Source of the DNA: an uncultured Clostridia bacterium
Lineage (GTDB): Bacteria > Bacillota > Clostridia > Christensenellales > Borkfalkiaceae
Length of the DNA stretch: 64,000 nucleotides
Reading direction: 5' to 3'
Assembly: GCA_934271265.1 (NCBI GenBank)
Contig: CAKQRE010000003.1
Span: forward strand, 62,001 to 126,000
Shown: positions 7,367 through 16,373 of the stretch, piece after piece
Position numbering within the stretch: position 1 is the first letter of the stretch
How the letters are laid out: every line of letters starts with the position of its first letter
The notes under the pieces: model-generated
Database searches by the model: none
What the model was told of the DNA's origin: nothing
What the model saw: only the letters and a program-made list of their open reading frames with translations
Translations under genes and position numbers: made by a program

Positions 7367-10300
7367 ATGTTCAGAGATTATTTTAAATTCGAAACTTTGG
7401 GCGACGATTTCTCGTCGATCGGGCAAAGCATCCGCAGCGGGCAATCCTCTGCGGTTTTCGGCGTTACGTTTGCCGAAAAATGCCTGATCGCGGCGATGCT
7501 CGACGCGCCCGTTCTCTATCTCGTGAAAGATCCCCTTTACGGCATGAAGGCGGCGGACGAAATGAAGGCGATCTGCGGGGAAGACGTGGTGTTTCTCCCT
7601 GCCAAGGACGACGTTCTTCTCTATAAAAACGCGTTCGACAAGTCCTCTTTATACCGCAGGATCGATGCCCTTTGCCGCATAAAACGCGGGGCGAGAAAAG
7701 TCGTGGCGACGTTTGAAAGCCTTTTACAGCTTTTCCCGAAGGATCTTCCTTCCGTCACGGTGGAAAAGGGCGGGAATTACGATAGCTACGATCTGGCGGA
7801 ATTTCTCTCCTCCGCTGGATATAAAAGGGAAGAGTTTGCGGAAAGCAAAGGAACCTTCGCCATGCGCGGGGACATTTTCGAGGTGTTTCCGGTCGATTCC
7901 GACGAGGTATACCGCATCGATTTTTTCGGTGACGAAGCGGAAGCGATCCGGAAATACGACCCCGCGGACAAGAGCGAGAAAACGGCGGTCTCTTCGGTCA
8001 CGATCGTCCCCGCGACGGACGTTCTCATCCGCAGGGAAGACGTGCCGCTTCTGAAAGAAAGGATAGAAACTTCGCTGAAAAAATTCAGAACGCTGATCGT
8101 GCGGGACGAGGCGAAGAAGATCGCGGCGGAACTCGAAGAAAAACTCGACGCGGGAAATTTCGACGATTCTCTGCAATTTCTGATGCCGGTCGTTCCTTCT
8201 GTCGGCGGGGATATTTTTTCCTATCTGTCGGAAGACGCCGTCGTGTGTTACGACGAATGCAAACTGCTGAGAGATAATCTTTCCGCCGTCGTGAAAGAGC
8301 ATACCGAACGCTGCCTTTCCTTAAGCCGGGCGGGCAAAGCGTTCGATTTTACCGTTCTGCAACAGAGCGACGGGGAAAAACTGATCGCGAAATTCAACGC
8401 CAAACGGCAGATCGCCTTTCAGAATATCACAACGGCGATCGGGTTTTTCAACCCTCTGAGAACCTTTTCGATCCGTTGTTCGCCCGTGGCGAGATACTCC
8501 GTAAAGCCGGACGATCTGTTTACCGACGTATCCAACTGGAAGTTCGGGGCGTATAAAGTGCTGATCGCCTGCGGGAACGAACGCCGGGCGGAAAAGCTGT
8601 GCGAGGACATGGCATCCCGCGGGATCACGGTAACGAGAAGCGATACGGCGGAACTTTATCCCGGTTCGGTGGTCGTAACGTCGTATTTCCTGCCGACGGG
8701 GATCGTGCTGCACGGACCGAAAACGGTCGTGATCGGTACGGGGGATATCTACCTCGAACGGCGCGCGGACAAAAAGATCCGCAAGCGCAGGAACGATCTG
8801 TTCCAGGCGCCCGAAGTCGGAGATTTCGCCGTGCACGAAGTCCACGGGATCGGTTACGTTTCGGGCGTGAAGAGAATTTCCACCCAGGAGGGAACGAAAG
8901 ATTACGTCGCCGTGCAGTATCTCGGCGGCGACGTGCTGTACGTCGGCGTGGATCAGCTGGATAAGTTGACCAAATATGTGGGCGGCGGGGAAAAGCCGAC
9001 GCTCAACCGCATCGGCGGCAAGGAGTTCGAGCGCATCAAGGAACGCGCCCGCGCTTCCATCGCCGAAATGACGATCAATCTGAAAGAACTGTACAAGGCG
9101 AGAAAAGAGAAGAAAGGGTTCGTGTTTTCTCCCGATAACGAATTGACGGAGGAATTCGACAACTGTTTCGAATTCGAGCCGACGGAAGATCAGTTGCAGT
9201 CCGTCGCGGAGATCCGCGCCGACATGGAAAGCGAAAAGGTGATGGATCGCCTCTTGTGCGGAGACGTCGGTTTCGGTAAGACGGAAGTCGCGTTCCGCGC
9301 CGTGTTCAAAGCCGTTTCGGACGGTAAACAGGCGGCGCTCGTCTGTCCGACCACCATTTTGTGCGAACAGCACTACATGAGCGCGTTGAAACGGTTCGAG
9401 GGGTTCGGCGTGCGCATTGCCGCGCTGAACCGTTTCAAAACCCCGGCGGAACAGGCAAAGATCGCGGAGGGGCTGAAAAACGGAGAGATCGACTTCGTGA
9501 TCGGTACCCATCGCCTGTTCGGAAAGGATATCGGTTTCAAAGATCTCGGTCTGCTCGTTCTGGACGAAGAACAGCGGTTCGGCGTGGAGCATAAAGAAAA
9601 ACTGAAACTGCTGAAGGATAACGTGGACACTCTCACCATGACCGCAACGCCTATTCCGAGAACGTTGCATATGTCTCTTACGGGGATCCGCGATATCAGT
9701 ACCATCACGACGCCGCCCAAGGTCAGGATCCCGGTGCAGACCTACGTGACGGAGGAGAGCGACGCCCTCATCCGCGACGCCGTTTCCCGCGAACTCGCGC
9801 GGGGCGGGCAGGTGCTTATCCTGTATAACCGCGTGGAGACCATATATAAATTTGCCGAAAACGTAAGGGCGATCCTTCCCGAAGCGAAACTCATCGTATG
9901 CCACGGGCAGATGGACAAAAAGGAACTCGAAAACAACGTTTTCAGTTTCTATCGGGAAGAATATAACGTGCTCGTCGCCACGACGATCATCGAAAACGGC
10001 ATCGACCTGCCGAAGGCAAACACCCTTATCGTGATCGACAGCGACAAGCTGGGGCTTTCCACCCTGTATCAGCTGAAAGGCAGGGTGGGCAGAAGCAACG
10101 TGATGGCGCATGCCTATTTCACCTTCAATGCGGAAAAAGTGCTTGCCGAATCGGCTTATAAGCGGCTTTCCGCTCTGATGGAATTTACCGACATGGGCAG
10201 CGGTTACAAGATCGCGATGCGCGATCTCGAGATCCGCGGGGCGGGCAACGTTCTCGGAAGAGAGCAGCACGGGCACATGGATAAGATCGGTTACGAACTC

Positions 10301-10798
10301 TATTCCAAACTTCTGAAGGAGAGCCTCGGCGAGGTGACGAAAGATTTCGACACCGAACTCGATATCCGGACGGACGCCTATATTCCGGACGCTTACATTT
10401 CCAATTCGTCTTCGCGGATGGACTGCTACAAACAGATCGCCGAGATCGCGGACGAAAAGGACGAGAGAAGGGTCCTTTCCTCCGTCGAGGAGAATTACGG
10501 ACCGATCCCGCACGAGGTGGAAAATCTCGTGGCGATCGCAAAACTGAAAGCCGCGGCGAAAAAGAAGAAAGTGATAAAGGCGGTCGTTTCCGGCAAAAAC
10601 GCTTCGCTCACGTTTGCCGGGATCGACGCGTTGCAGGGAAGCGGCATTCTCGACGCCGTGGAAAAATTCAAGGCGTTCGCGACGCTCACGTTTGCGGAAA
10701 ACCCCGTCGTGGTATTCCGTACGGACGGCGTGAGTCCGGAGGAAACGATCGGTAGGATGACCGCTTTTCTTTCCTCGGAACCCGCCGCGGGCAAATGA
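7367..10798 (+). CDS. mfd: Transcription-repair coupling factor
   Basis: A 1143-residue Mfd, which pushes stalled RNA polymerase off damaged DNA and recruits UvrA. The N-terminal third holds the UvrB-like domains, then the RNA-polymerase interacting CarD-like segment (about 480-545, VGDFAVHEVHGIGYV), the superfamily 2 translocase with Walker A GDVGFGKTE near 632-640, DEEQ box near 733 and motif VI region LYQLKGRVGRS, and a C-terminal TRCF domain. The length is normal. It lies 40 bases after pth and no strong SD is visible before its ATG; coupling through the pth transcript is likely. Confidence 0.97.
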   Translation: MFRDYFKFETLGDDFSSIGQSIRSGQSSAVFGVTFAEKCLIAAMLDAPVLYLVKDPLYGMKAADEMKAICGEDVVFLPAKDDVLLYKNAFDKSSLYRRIDALCRIKRGARKVVATFESLLQLFPKDLPSVTVEKGGNYDSYDLAEFLSSAGYKREEFAESKGTFAMRGDIFEVFPVDSDEVYRIDFFGDEAEAIRKYDPADKSEKTAVSSVTIVPATDVLIRREDVPLLKERIETSLKKFRTLIVRDEAKKIAAELEEKLDAGNFDDSLQFLMPVVPSVGGDIFSYLSEDAVVCYDECKLLRDNLSAVVKEHTERCLSLSRAGKAFDFTVLQQSDGEKLIAKFNAKRQIAFQNITTAIGFFNPLRTFSIRCSPVARYSVKPDDLFTDVSNWKFGAYKVLIACGNERRAEKLCEDMASRGITVTRSDTAELYPGSVVVTSYFLPTGIVLHGPKTVVIGTGDIYLERRADKKIRKRRNDLFQAPEVGDFAVHEVHGIGYVSGVKRISTQEGTKDYVAVQYLGGDVLYVGVDQLDKLTKYVGGGEKPTLNRIGGKEFERIKERARASIAEMTINLKELYKARKEKKGFVFSPDNELTEEFDNCFEFEPTEDQLQSVAEIRADMESEKVMDRLLCGDVGFGKTEVAFRAVFKAVSDGKQAALVCPTTILCEQHYMSALKRFEGFGVRIAALNRFKTPAEQAKIAEGLKNGEIDFVIGTHRLFGKDIGFKDLGLLVLDEEQRFGVEHKEKLKLLKDNVDTLTMTATPIPRTLHMSLTGIRDISTITTPPKVRIPVQTYVTEESDALIRDAVSRELARGGQVLILYNRVETIYKFAENVRAILPEAKLIVCHGQMDKKELENNVFSFYREEYNVLVATTIIENGIDLPKANTLIVIDSDKLGLSTLYQLKGRVGRSNVMAHAYFTFNAEKVLAESAYKRLSALMEFTDMGSGYKIAMRDLEIRGAGNVLGREQHGHMDKIGYELYSKLLKESLGEVTKDFDTELDIRTDAYIPDAYISNSSSRMDCYKQIAEIADEKDERRVLSSVEENYGPIPHEVENLVAIAKLKAAAKKKKVIKAVVSGKNASLTFAGIDALQGSGILDAVEKFKAFATLTFAENPVVVFRTDGVSPEETIGRMTAFLSSEPAAGK

Positions 10799-10922
10799 CC
10801 TGCGGCAGGCTTTTCCGCCGCGGGGAAACTCTTTTTTGCCGGATGGTTCGCCGAAAATACGGCAGGACAAGACGGAAAAAGTAATTTTTTAATCTTTTTC
10901 ACAAAAAACGGCGTGAAATGCC

Positions 10923-10951
10923 TTGCAATGTTTCTTTTTATTTAGTATAAT
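10923..10951 (+). promoter_or_regulatory. Sigma-A promoter of the PrsA-like lipoprotein gene
   Basis: TTGCAA at 10923-10928 and TATAAT at 10946-10951 with a 17-base spacer. Start of transcription is expected near 10958, giving a ~55-base leader to ATG 11014. Confidence 0.75.
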
Positions 10952-11013
10952 ATTTACAATTGCGAAATATAATGTCGAGTTATATTCACGAACTAACATT
11001 TCGGGAGACATCT

Positions 11014-13110
11014 ATGAAAAAGTTGCTCTTTAAACTTGCCGGCGTGACGTGCGCCGCCGCTTTGTCCCTTTCGGCTTTCTCGTCCTGCGGTCTTTTCACC
11101 GTCAATAAGGACAGGGATATGGCGCGTACCGCGGCAACCGTGCAGATCGACAAATCGGTAGACGCGGAAAATATCTATAAGAGGGAGATCACCGCGGGAT
11201 ATATTTCTTACGGGTATTATTACGTTCAGCAGTATTCGTACACCGTGGCGGACGCGTATAAACTCGTTTTCAACAATCTGATCCAGAACAGCGTCATCGT
11301 TCAGCAGTCGAGAAAAGAACTGATCGACAAATATTCTTCTCTCCTTCCGTCGGAAGAAGAGAGAACGACCCTTTTCAACGAACTGAAAGAAGCCGGTCTT
11401 CTCGGGCTTTTCGCGACCGAAGCGGACGTCGCGGCTTATCGTTCTTCGGGGAAGAGCAGCCTTAACCAGTATATGATCGACACGTACGGTGCGAAAACGA
11501 CGGTCGGCAAAAACGATCCCGCTTTCCGTTTCGCCACCCGCGAACAGGTCTGGAAAGCGATCTCCGACGTCGTTGACAGCATAAACTCCGTGATCGATTC
11601 CTTTGCCGATTCCGAGGATGACAAGGCGGACGATTACGAAAAGATCACCTATTCCGCCCGCACGACTCCCACGATGAACAAAGAGACCGAAGAAGAGACG
11701 GACGAAAAGAAAGAAGAAAAAATCGCGAAATACAAAGCGAACAAGATCGACGTTTCGGGCAGCAGGACGCAGTACCTTGCGAAAGCGTATCAGAATTTCG
11801 TGAAGATCGGCGTTCTCGACAGCGGCGAGACTTATACGGCTACCGATATGGTTTCGGTACTCAATCTTACCTATTTCAAATCTAATCTGGTTTCGAGCGT
11901 GGAATCCTCTCTTGTTTCCCTTTACGAACAGGGTTTGAAGAACGACGCGAACATCGACTACACGAAGGTGGACGAGATCTATAAAAACGACGCGACGAAA
12001 GCCGCGGAGGAAAAGAAGAAGATCGCGGCGAATCTCTGGACGCAGTATCTGACCCTTCGTCAGGCACAGCAGGATAAATATGCCGGAAAATATTCCGACC
12101 TCGAAACAGCCCTCGGCAACGTCGGCTCGAACTCCTTTGTCGTATATAACCCGAACTACGGTTACGCTTACGTTTCCCATCTCGTCATTCAGTTCAGCGA
12201 CGAGCAGAAGACCGTCGTTTCCGAAATTCAGGCGCAGACGGATAAAACCGCCGACGAGATCAATGCCGAGATCGAGGCATTTGCGAACAACATCGTCGTG
12301 AAAGATCTGAGAAGCTCCTGGGTACAGTCCGGTTACGGTACATATGACGGCGCCGAATTCACTTTCTCGAGCGATTACGTTTACAACACCGAAAGTCCGC
12401 TTGCGAAATTCAACGGTACGATCGATAAGGTTTCCGCTTACACCACTACGGACGACGACGGCAACGAAGTCAATCACTTCGCTTATTCCGGCATAAAATC
12501 GAAGAATTACAGCGTGGGCGAGTTCGAAACGATCGTTCGTCAGGTTATGGGCGCGGACAAGATGGCTACGGTTCCCGCGGTCGGTGATCCCGTCGCGAGA
12601 CTTGCCGGTTACACCGGTTCGGAATCGAAGATCAAGAAAGAAGATTTCAATAATTTCGAAGATCTCAAATTCGCGTTCAGCACGGACGAAGGCAACTTCA
12701 ACAAATATCTCGGCTATCTCTATTCTCCCATCACGGCTTCTACCAATTACGTGAAAGCGTTTGCGAAAGCATGCGGCGAAGTTGCGACAGACGAAACGAA
12801 CGGCGGCGTAGGCGCATATAAGGTGTTCGTTTCTCCCGAATACGGTCTGCACATCGTTCTTTGCACCGCGCGCGGCGATTACGGTTGTTATGCCGACGCC
12901 GAAGCGTTCACCGCTGATCTCGAGGATAAGAACAGCGTTGCTTACGAATTCATGAAAGCGAACGTCGATCTCGTTACCGATAACTATATCAGCGACATCG
13001 CGCAGAGCTTTATCAACAAATATACGACGGACGGCGCCAAGATCGACGGCACGAACGATTCCGTCGTGGTGAAATTCCCGAAGATCTATAAAGACCTGTT
13101 CGAAGAATAA
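11014..13110 (+). CDS. Large lipoprotein, possibly PrsA/SurA-type foldase
   Basis: A 698-residue secreted lipoprotein: MKKLLFKLAGVTCAAALSLS then a lipobox ending FSSC. The mature part is mostly charged and alpha-helical by composition, with a long Lys/Glu-rich stretch near residues 210-240. A segment near the C-terminus, VFVSPEYGLHIVLCTARG, resembles the strand GYHIIKV of parvulin-type peptidyl-prolyl isomerases, and a SurA/PrsA-type foldase commonly follows mfd in Firmicutes. It is about twice the usual PrsA length and I cannot see a complete parvulin core, so foldase is an inference. I chose ATG 11014 (SD GGGAGA) because the signal peptide starts there; an in-frame ATG-like extension to 10960 overlaps the promoter. 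Confidence 0.7.
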   Translation: MKKLLFKLAGVTCAAALSLSAFSSCGLFTVNKDRDMARTAATVQIDKSVDAENIYKREITAGYISYGYYYVQQYSYTVADAYKLVFNNLIQNSVIVQQSRKELIDKYSSLLPSEEERTTLFNELKEAGLLGLFATEADVAAYRSSGKSSLNQYMIDTYGAKTTVGKNDPAFRFATREQVWKAISDVVDSINSVIDSFADSEDDKADDYEKITYSARTTPTMNKETEEETDEKKEEKIAKYKANKIDVSGSRTQYLAKAYQNFVKIGVLDSGETYTATDMVSVLNLTYFKSNLVSSVESSLVSLYEQGLKNDANIDYTKVDEIYKNDATKAAEEKKKIAANLWTQYLTLRQAQQDKYAGKYSDLETALGNVGSNSFVVYNPNYGYAYVSHLVIQFSDEQKTVVSEIQAQTDKTADEINAEIEAFANNIVVKDLRSSWVQSGYGTYDGAEFTFSSDYVYNTESPLAKFNGTIDKVSAYTTTDDDGNEVNHFAYSGIKSKNYSVGEFETIVRQVMGADKMATVPAVGDPVARLAGYTGSESKIKKEDFNNFEDLKFAFSTDEGNFNKYLGYLYSPITASTNYVKAFAKACGEVATDETNGGVGAYKVFVSPEYGLHIVLCTARGDYGCYADAEAFTADLEDKNSVAYEFMKANVDLVTDNYISDIAQSFINKYTTDGAKIDGTNDSVVVKFPKIYKDLFEE

Positions 13111-13190
13111 GCCTTGAAACAACAGAGACAAAACGTACTTACGGAAAGTTTTTCGGCAGAAGACCGATCCGGGGTGCGTTTTTCTTTTTT

Positions 13191-13217
13191 CCCGAAAAAC
13201 AAAAAAATTTTTTCGGG
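13191..13217. terminator. A/T-rich hairpin after the lipoprotein gene
   Basis: CCCGAAAAA (13191-13199) pairs with TTTTTCGGG (13209-13217) around a CAAAAAAAT loop, with a T-rich run just upstream (13179-13190). It lacks a separate downstream T tract on the plus strand, so its role as terminator is uncertain. Confidence 0.35.
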
Positions 13218-13280
13218 ATCTGCGACCATCCGGGGGAAAAAGAGTACTATAGAAGTGAAAACGTTTTCGAAAAACCTGCG

Positions 13281-13291
13281 AGGAGGTGATC
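13281..13291 (+). promoter_or_regulatory. Perfect extended Shine-Dalgarno deciding the sigma-gene start
   Basis: AGGAGGTGATC is a complete complement of the usual 16S rRNA 3' end. It contains the GTG at 13286, which therefore cannot be served by it; the in-frame codon at normal spacing (8 bases after AGGAGG) is ACG at 13295. Confidence 0.6.
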
Positions 13292-13846
13292 GGCACGGAA
13301 GATAACGAAATCGTCGGTCTGTTCTATATGCGGAACGAAAAAGCGATCGAGGAAACGGGCGGGAAATACGGAGGTCTTATGAAAAAGATCTCGCGGAATA
13401 TTCTGAAGGACCCGCGCGACGCGGAAGAGTGTTACAACGATTCCCTCTGCGCCGTGTGGAACGCGATCCCGCCGGCAAAACCCGATTCCCTGGCGGCGTT
13501 CCTGTGCAGGCTCACGCGGAATACGGCTTTGAAAAAAGTCGCTTTTCTGACACGGAAAAAGAGATGCGCGGCGGAGATCCCTTTATCCGAACTCGAAACC
13601 GTTCTTTCGGATAAAGAGTCGGAAAGATTTTCGTCGGACGGAGAGATCGCGGAGAAGATCAACGATTTCCTTCGTTTGCAGAAAGAAGACGTACGTAATA
13701 TTTTTATCCGCAGATATTTCCTTTTCGAAAGCGTGAGTGAAATTGCGGAAAGGTATTCGTTTACCGGAAGCAAAGTGAAAAACGTGCTGTATCATGCCAG
13801 ACAAAGGCTGAAAGAATACTTGATCCGGGAGGGTGCGGAGATATGA
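13286..13846 (+). CDS. ECF-like RNA polymerase sigma factor
   Basis: A ~185-residue sigma-70 family protein with only regions 2 and 4. Region 2 contains DPRDAEECYNDSLCAVWNAIPP; region 4 is the helix-turn-helix SEIAERYSFTGSKVKNVLYHARQRLKEYL. Coordinates begin at GTG 13286, the first accepted start codon in frame, but that GTG lies inside the SD; an ACG start at 13295 would give T/M-EDNEIVGLF, which aligns with the usual N-terminus of this family. The stop overlaps the next gene by four bases (ATGA), and that gene encodes a membrane protein of anti-sigma type. A possible promoter (TGCGACC 13221-13227, TACTAT 13245-13250) is not a sigma-A match and could be autoregulatory, but this is weak. Confidence 0.85.
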   Translation: MIGTEDNEIVGLFYMRNEKAIEETGGKYGGLMKKISRNILKDPRDAEECYNDSLCAVWNAIPPAKPDSLAAFLCRLTRNTALKKVAFLTRKKRCAAEIPLSELETVLSDKESERFSSDGEIAEKINDFLRLQKEDVRNIFIRRYFLFESVSEIAERYSFTGSKVKNVLYHARQRLKEYLIREGAEI

Positions 13847-15066
13847 AAACGTGTCGCATTGCCGATGCGATCGGGCGTCTGGACGATGACCTGATCGAAG
13901 GGGCGTTACGCTCCGGCGCAGTCGGCGCAAAGGAAAAAGAAAAAATAATCGGAAAGGAGAGCTCCCGCGGGAGAAAGAGGAAAGTTTTTACGAGGATTGC
14001 CGCCGTTGCGGCGGCGGTCGCGGTAACTTTTTCGGCAGGATATGCCGTCGCGGCGGCAGTGATCGTCGGCGGAACCAAAGGACAGCATGCGGGACCGAAT
14101 TACGGGGAAGCAAAAGCCTTGAGCAACGTGGGCGGGATCTTTCGGAATTATACGGCGAGGGTCGCGGACGGTTTTTTTGCGGAGATCGTTCCCGAAATCA
14201 AGATCTTTTCCGAGAAGTACGGAAGGGTCACGCTGAACGGAACGACCTATTCCGCGCGCGGAGAGTACGCAAAAGAAGGGTCGATCGGCGAAGAAATCGG
14301 CATCGTGATTTTACCGGACGGAGAATTTCCCGCTTATGCCGTAAAGGGGATCTCTTCCGACAGGGCGATCGCCGTGAAGGCGGAAGGAGAGTTTCACCTG
14401 TATGCGAACGATCCCGCCGTCGCGCCCGATACCTTCGGGGCGCTGTGGGACGCTTACGATTTCGAAAGCACGCTTTCGTTTTCCCGCATCGCGGTGAAAT
14501 CAAGTGCGACGGGAACGCGCGAGGCGGTTTTGCAGAACGTTGCGGAATGCGTCGCTCTGTTAAAAGAGTTCGCAAACGCGACTCTTTGCCGGGAAACCGG
14601 GCTTTCCGCGGACGGCGTATCTTTTATCGTTTCGTCCGAGACGATCGGGATCTACAAACGCGAGATCGTCGTGTCTGCAAACGGCACGCTTTCGGTCGAT
14701 CTTTTCGGAACGCGGTTCGCGTATGAGATCGGGAAAGACAAGGCGGCGGAGGCGATCGGCTATGCCGCCGGACATTCCGTCGCGGTTCCGCCGGAGCCTT
14801 ACGAGTTCAAGGCATGGGGCGAGATCACGGAGATCGGCGAAGGATACTTTGTGATAAACGACGAACCTTTCTGCGTTTACGGTCACGAGGCGCTCACGTT
14901 CAGGGTGTCGGTCGGAAATTCTTCTTTCTCGCGGTACGTTACGGCGGGAGATCTGAAAGTCGGCGATAAGATCGCCGTTGTTTTCAGGGGATATATCGAC
15001 GCGGAACACGGCAACCTGATCGCGGACGGAAGAAAAATTCTGAAATATCGGGAGGACAAAATATGA
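13843..15066 (+). CDS. Membrane-anchored anti-sigma-like protein
   Basis: A 407-residue protein with a short cytosolic N-terminus (IADAIGRLDDDLIEGA, a pattern common in proteins encoded beside clostridial ECF-like sigma factors), a Lys/Arg-rich stretch, one transmembrane helix near residues 48-72 (IAAVAAAVAVTFSAGYAVAA) and a large extracytoplasmic part. The last ~75 residues (GEITEIGEGYFVIND to RKILKY) look like an OB-type beta-barrel such as occurs at the ends of similar sensors. ATGA overlaps join it both to the sigma gene before it and to the serpin gene after it. The inferred role is to hold the sigma factor at the membrane until an outside signal; the signal is unknown. Confidence 0.7.
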   Translation: MKTCRIADAIGRLDDDLIEGALRSGAVGAKEKEKIIGKESSRGRKRKVFTRIAAVAAAVAVTFSAGYAVAAAVIVGGTKGQHAGPNYGEAKALSNVGGIFRNYTARVADGFFAEIVPEIKIFSEKYGRVTLNGTTYSARGEYAKEGSIGEEIGIVILPDGEFPAYAVKGISSDRAIAVKAEGEFHLYANDPAVAPDTFGALWDAYDFESTLSFSRIAVKSSATGTREAVLQNVAECVALLKEFANATLCRETGLSADGVSFIVSSETIGIYKREIVVSANGTLSVDLFGTRFAYEIGKDKAAEAIGYAAGHSVAVPPEPYEFKAWGEITEIGEGYFVINDEPFCVYGHEALTFRVSVGNSSFSRYVTAGDLKVGDKIAVVFRGYIDAEHGNLIADGRKILKYREDKI

Positions 15067-16307
15067 ATCGGAAATTTTTGAGAGCGGCGGGCACGGCTCT
15101 GGCGTGCGCAATGTTTACGGCAGGACTTACGGCATGTTACGTGCCGAAGAAGATCAAAGCGACGGAATTGACGAAGGGTTTCTCTTTTATGAAGGAAACT
15201 TCGGAAGCGTCCGTAGCGGACGGCGTTTACGAGGGGTTGAGCGATCTCGGTTTTACCCTGTTAAACGGCGCGGTGAAGGAGAGCGGCGCAAAAAACACGA
15301 TGGTATCTCCTCTTTCCGCGACGGCATGTCTCGGCATGATCGCAAACGGCGCGGAGGGGCAGACGAAAGCGGAGTTTGAAGCCCTGCTCGGGGCGAAAAC
15401 GGAAGACGTGAACGCCGCGATCGCGAAGACGATTTCGGAAAGCGGAAAAGAAGTGAAGATCGGCGATTCCGTCTGGCTGAGAAAGGGAGCCGTCGAGGCG
15501 GAGCAGCCCTTCCTGAAGACGGTGAAAGGATACTATAATGCCGAGGTATACGAGTCCGCTTTCGACGCGAAAACGTTGAAAGATATCAACAACTGGTGCA
15601 AAAACAAGACGGACGGAATGATCGACAATGCCCTCGATCGCATCGACGGCGATCACGTTATCTACCTGATCAACGCTCTTCTGTTCGACGCGAAATGGAA
15701 AAACAAGTACGAAAAGTCCGATATTTCGTCGAGAACTTTCAACGGTTATAACGGAAATTCTTCTACCGTGCAGATGATGTATTCGGAAGAGAACGCATAT
15801 CTCGATTTCGGCAATGCGGACGGTTTTCTGAAAAGTTATCTCGGCGACGCTTATTCCTTCCTCGGCGTTCTCCCCCGCGAAGGAACGGACGTTCTCGATT
15901 TCGCGCGGTCGCTCGACGGCGAAAAATATCTTTCGGCTTTTAAAAACCGCACGGGACGCCGGGTAGCGGCGGGGATCCCCGAATTCTCTTTCGATGATTC
16001 CAGACAATTGAAGGACGTGCTCACGGCGGCGGGCTTGCGGAAGGCATTTCTGCCCGAAGCGGAATTCGGTGCAATGGGAAAGTGTTCGGGCGGTAATTTA
16101 TATCTCGATTTCGTTTTGCAGAAAACGAAGATCGAAGTGAACCGCAACGGTACGAAAGCGGCGGCGATCACGATCGGCGGAGGCAAATGCGAATCCGCCG
16201 CGCCGGTAGAAAAAATAAAAATCGTTCTCGATCGTCCGTTTATGTTCGGGATTGTGGATAACGCCACGGGGTTGCCCCTTTTTCTCGGTATCGTAACGAA
16301 TCTGTAA
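15063..16307 (+). CDS. Serpin-family protease inhibitor lipoprotein
   Basis: A 414-residue serpin with a lipoprotein signal: hydrophobic residues 5-24 then lipobox LTAC (Cys25). Serpin hallmarks are NTMVSPLSATACLGMIANGAEGQT near the N-terminus, the breach/shutter strand YLINALLFDAKWKNKY, a hinge NGTKAAAITI (Gly363 to Ile371), and the C-terminal DRPFMFGIVDNATGLPLFLGIV. Serpins trap target proteases irreversibly by loop insertion. The reactive loop after the hinge reads IGGGKCESAAPVEK, so the P1 residue cannot be assigned safely; Lys375, Cys376 and Glu377 are candidates. The Ala-rich hinge suggests an inhibitory serpin. It is the last gene of the sigma/anti-sigma operon (ATGA overlap). Gut clostridial serpins are known to inhibit host and microbial serine proteases; the target here is inference. 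Confidence 0.92.
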   Translation: MNRKFLRAAGTALACAMFTAGLTACYVPKKIKATELTKGFSFMKETSEASVADGVYEGLSDLGFTLLNGAVKESGAKNTMVSPLSATACLGMIANGAEGQTKAEFEALLGAKTEDVNAAIAKTISESGKEVKIGDSVWLRKGAVEAEQPFLKTVKGYYNAEVYESAFDAKTLKDINNWCKNKTDGMIDNALDRIDGDHVIYLINALLFDAKWKNKYEKSDISSRTFNGYNGNSSTVQMMYSEENAYLDFGNADGFLKSYLGDAYSFLGVLPREGTDVLDFARSLDGEKYLSAFKNRTGRRVAAGIPEFSFDDSRQLKDVLTAAGLRKAFLPEAEFGAMGKCSGGNLYLDFVLQKTKIEVNRNGTKAAAITIGGGKCESAAPVEKIKIVLDRPFMFGIVDNATGLPLFLGIVTNL

Positions 16308-16337
16308 AAACGCAAGCGAAAAACTTATGAAAAACGT

Positions 16338-16367
16338 TTGACAAACGGAAAAGGAAAGTGTTATAAT
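16338..16367 (+). promoter_or_regulatory. Sigma-A promoter of the infC operon
   Basis: TTGACA at 16338-16343 and TATAAT at 16362-16367 with an 18-base spacer. No terminator is obvious between the serpin stop (16307) and this promoter. Confidence 0.82.
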
Positions 16368-16373
16368 AGGTAA

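Noticed and set aside
13114..13305. Small gene between the lipoprotein and sigma genes
   Set aside because: It uses a TTG start without SD and crosses an A/T hairpin; no recognisable protein pattern.
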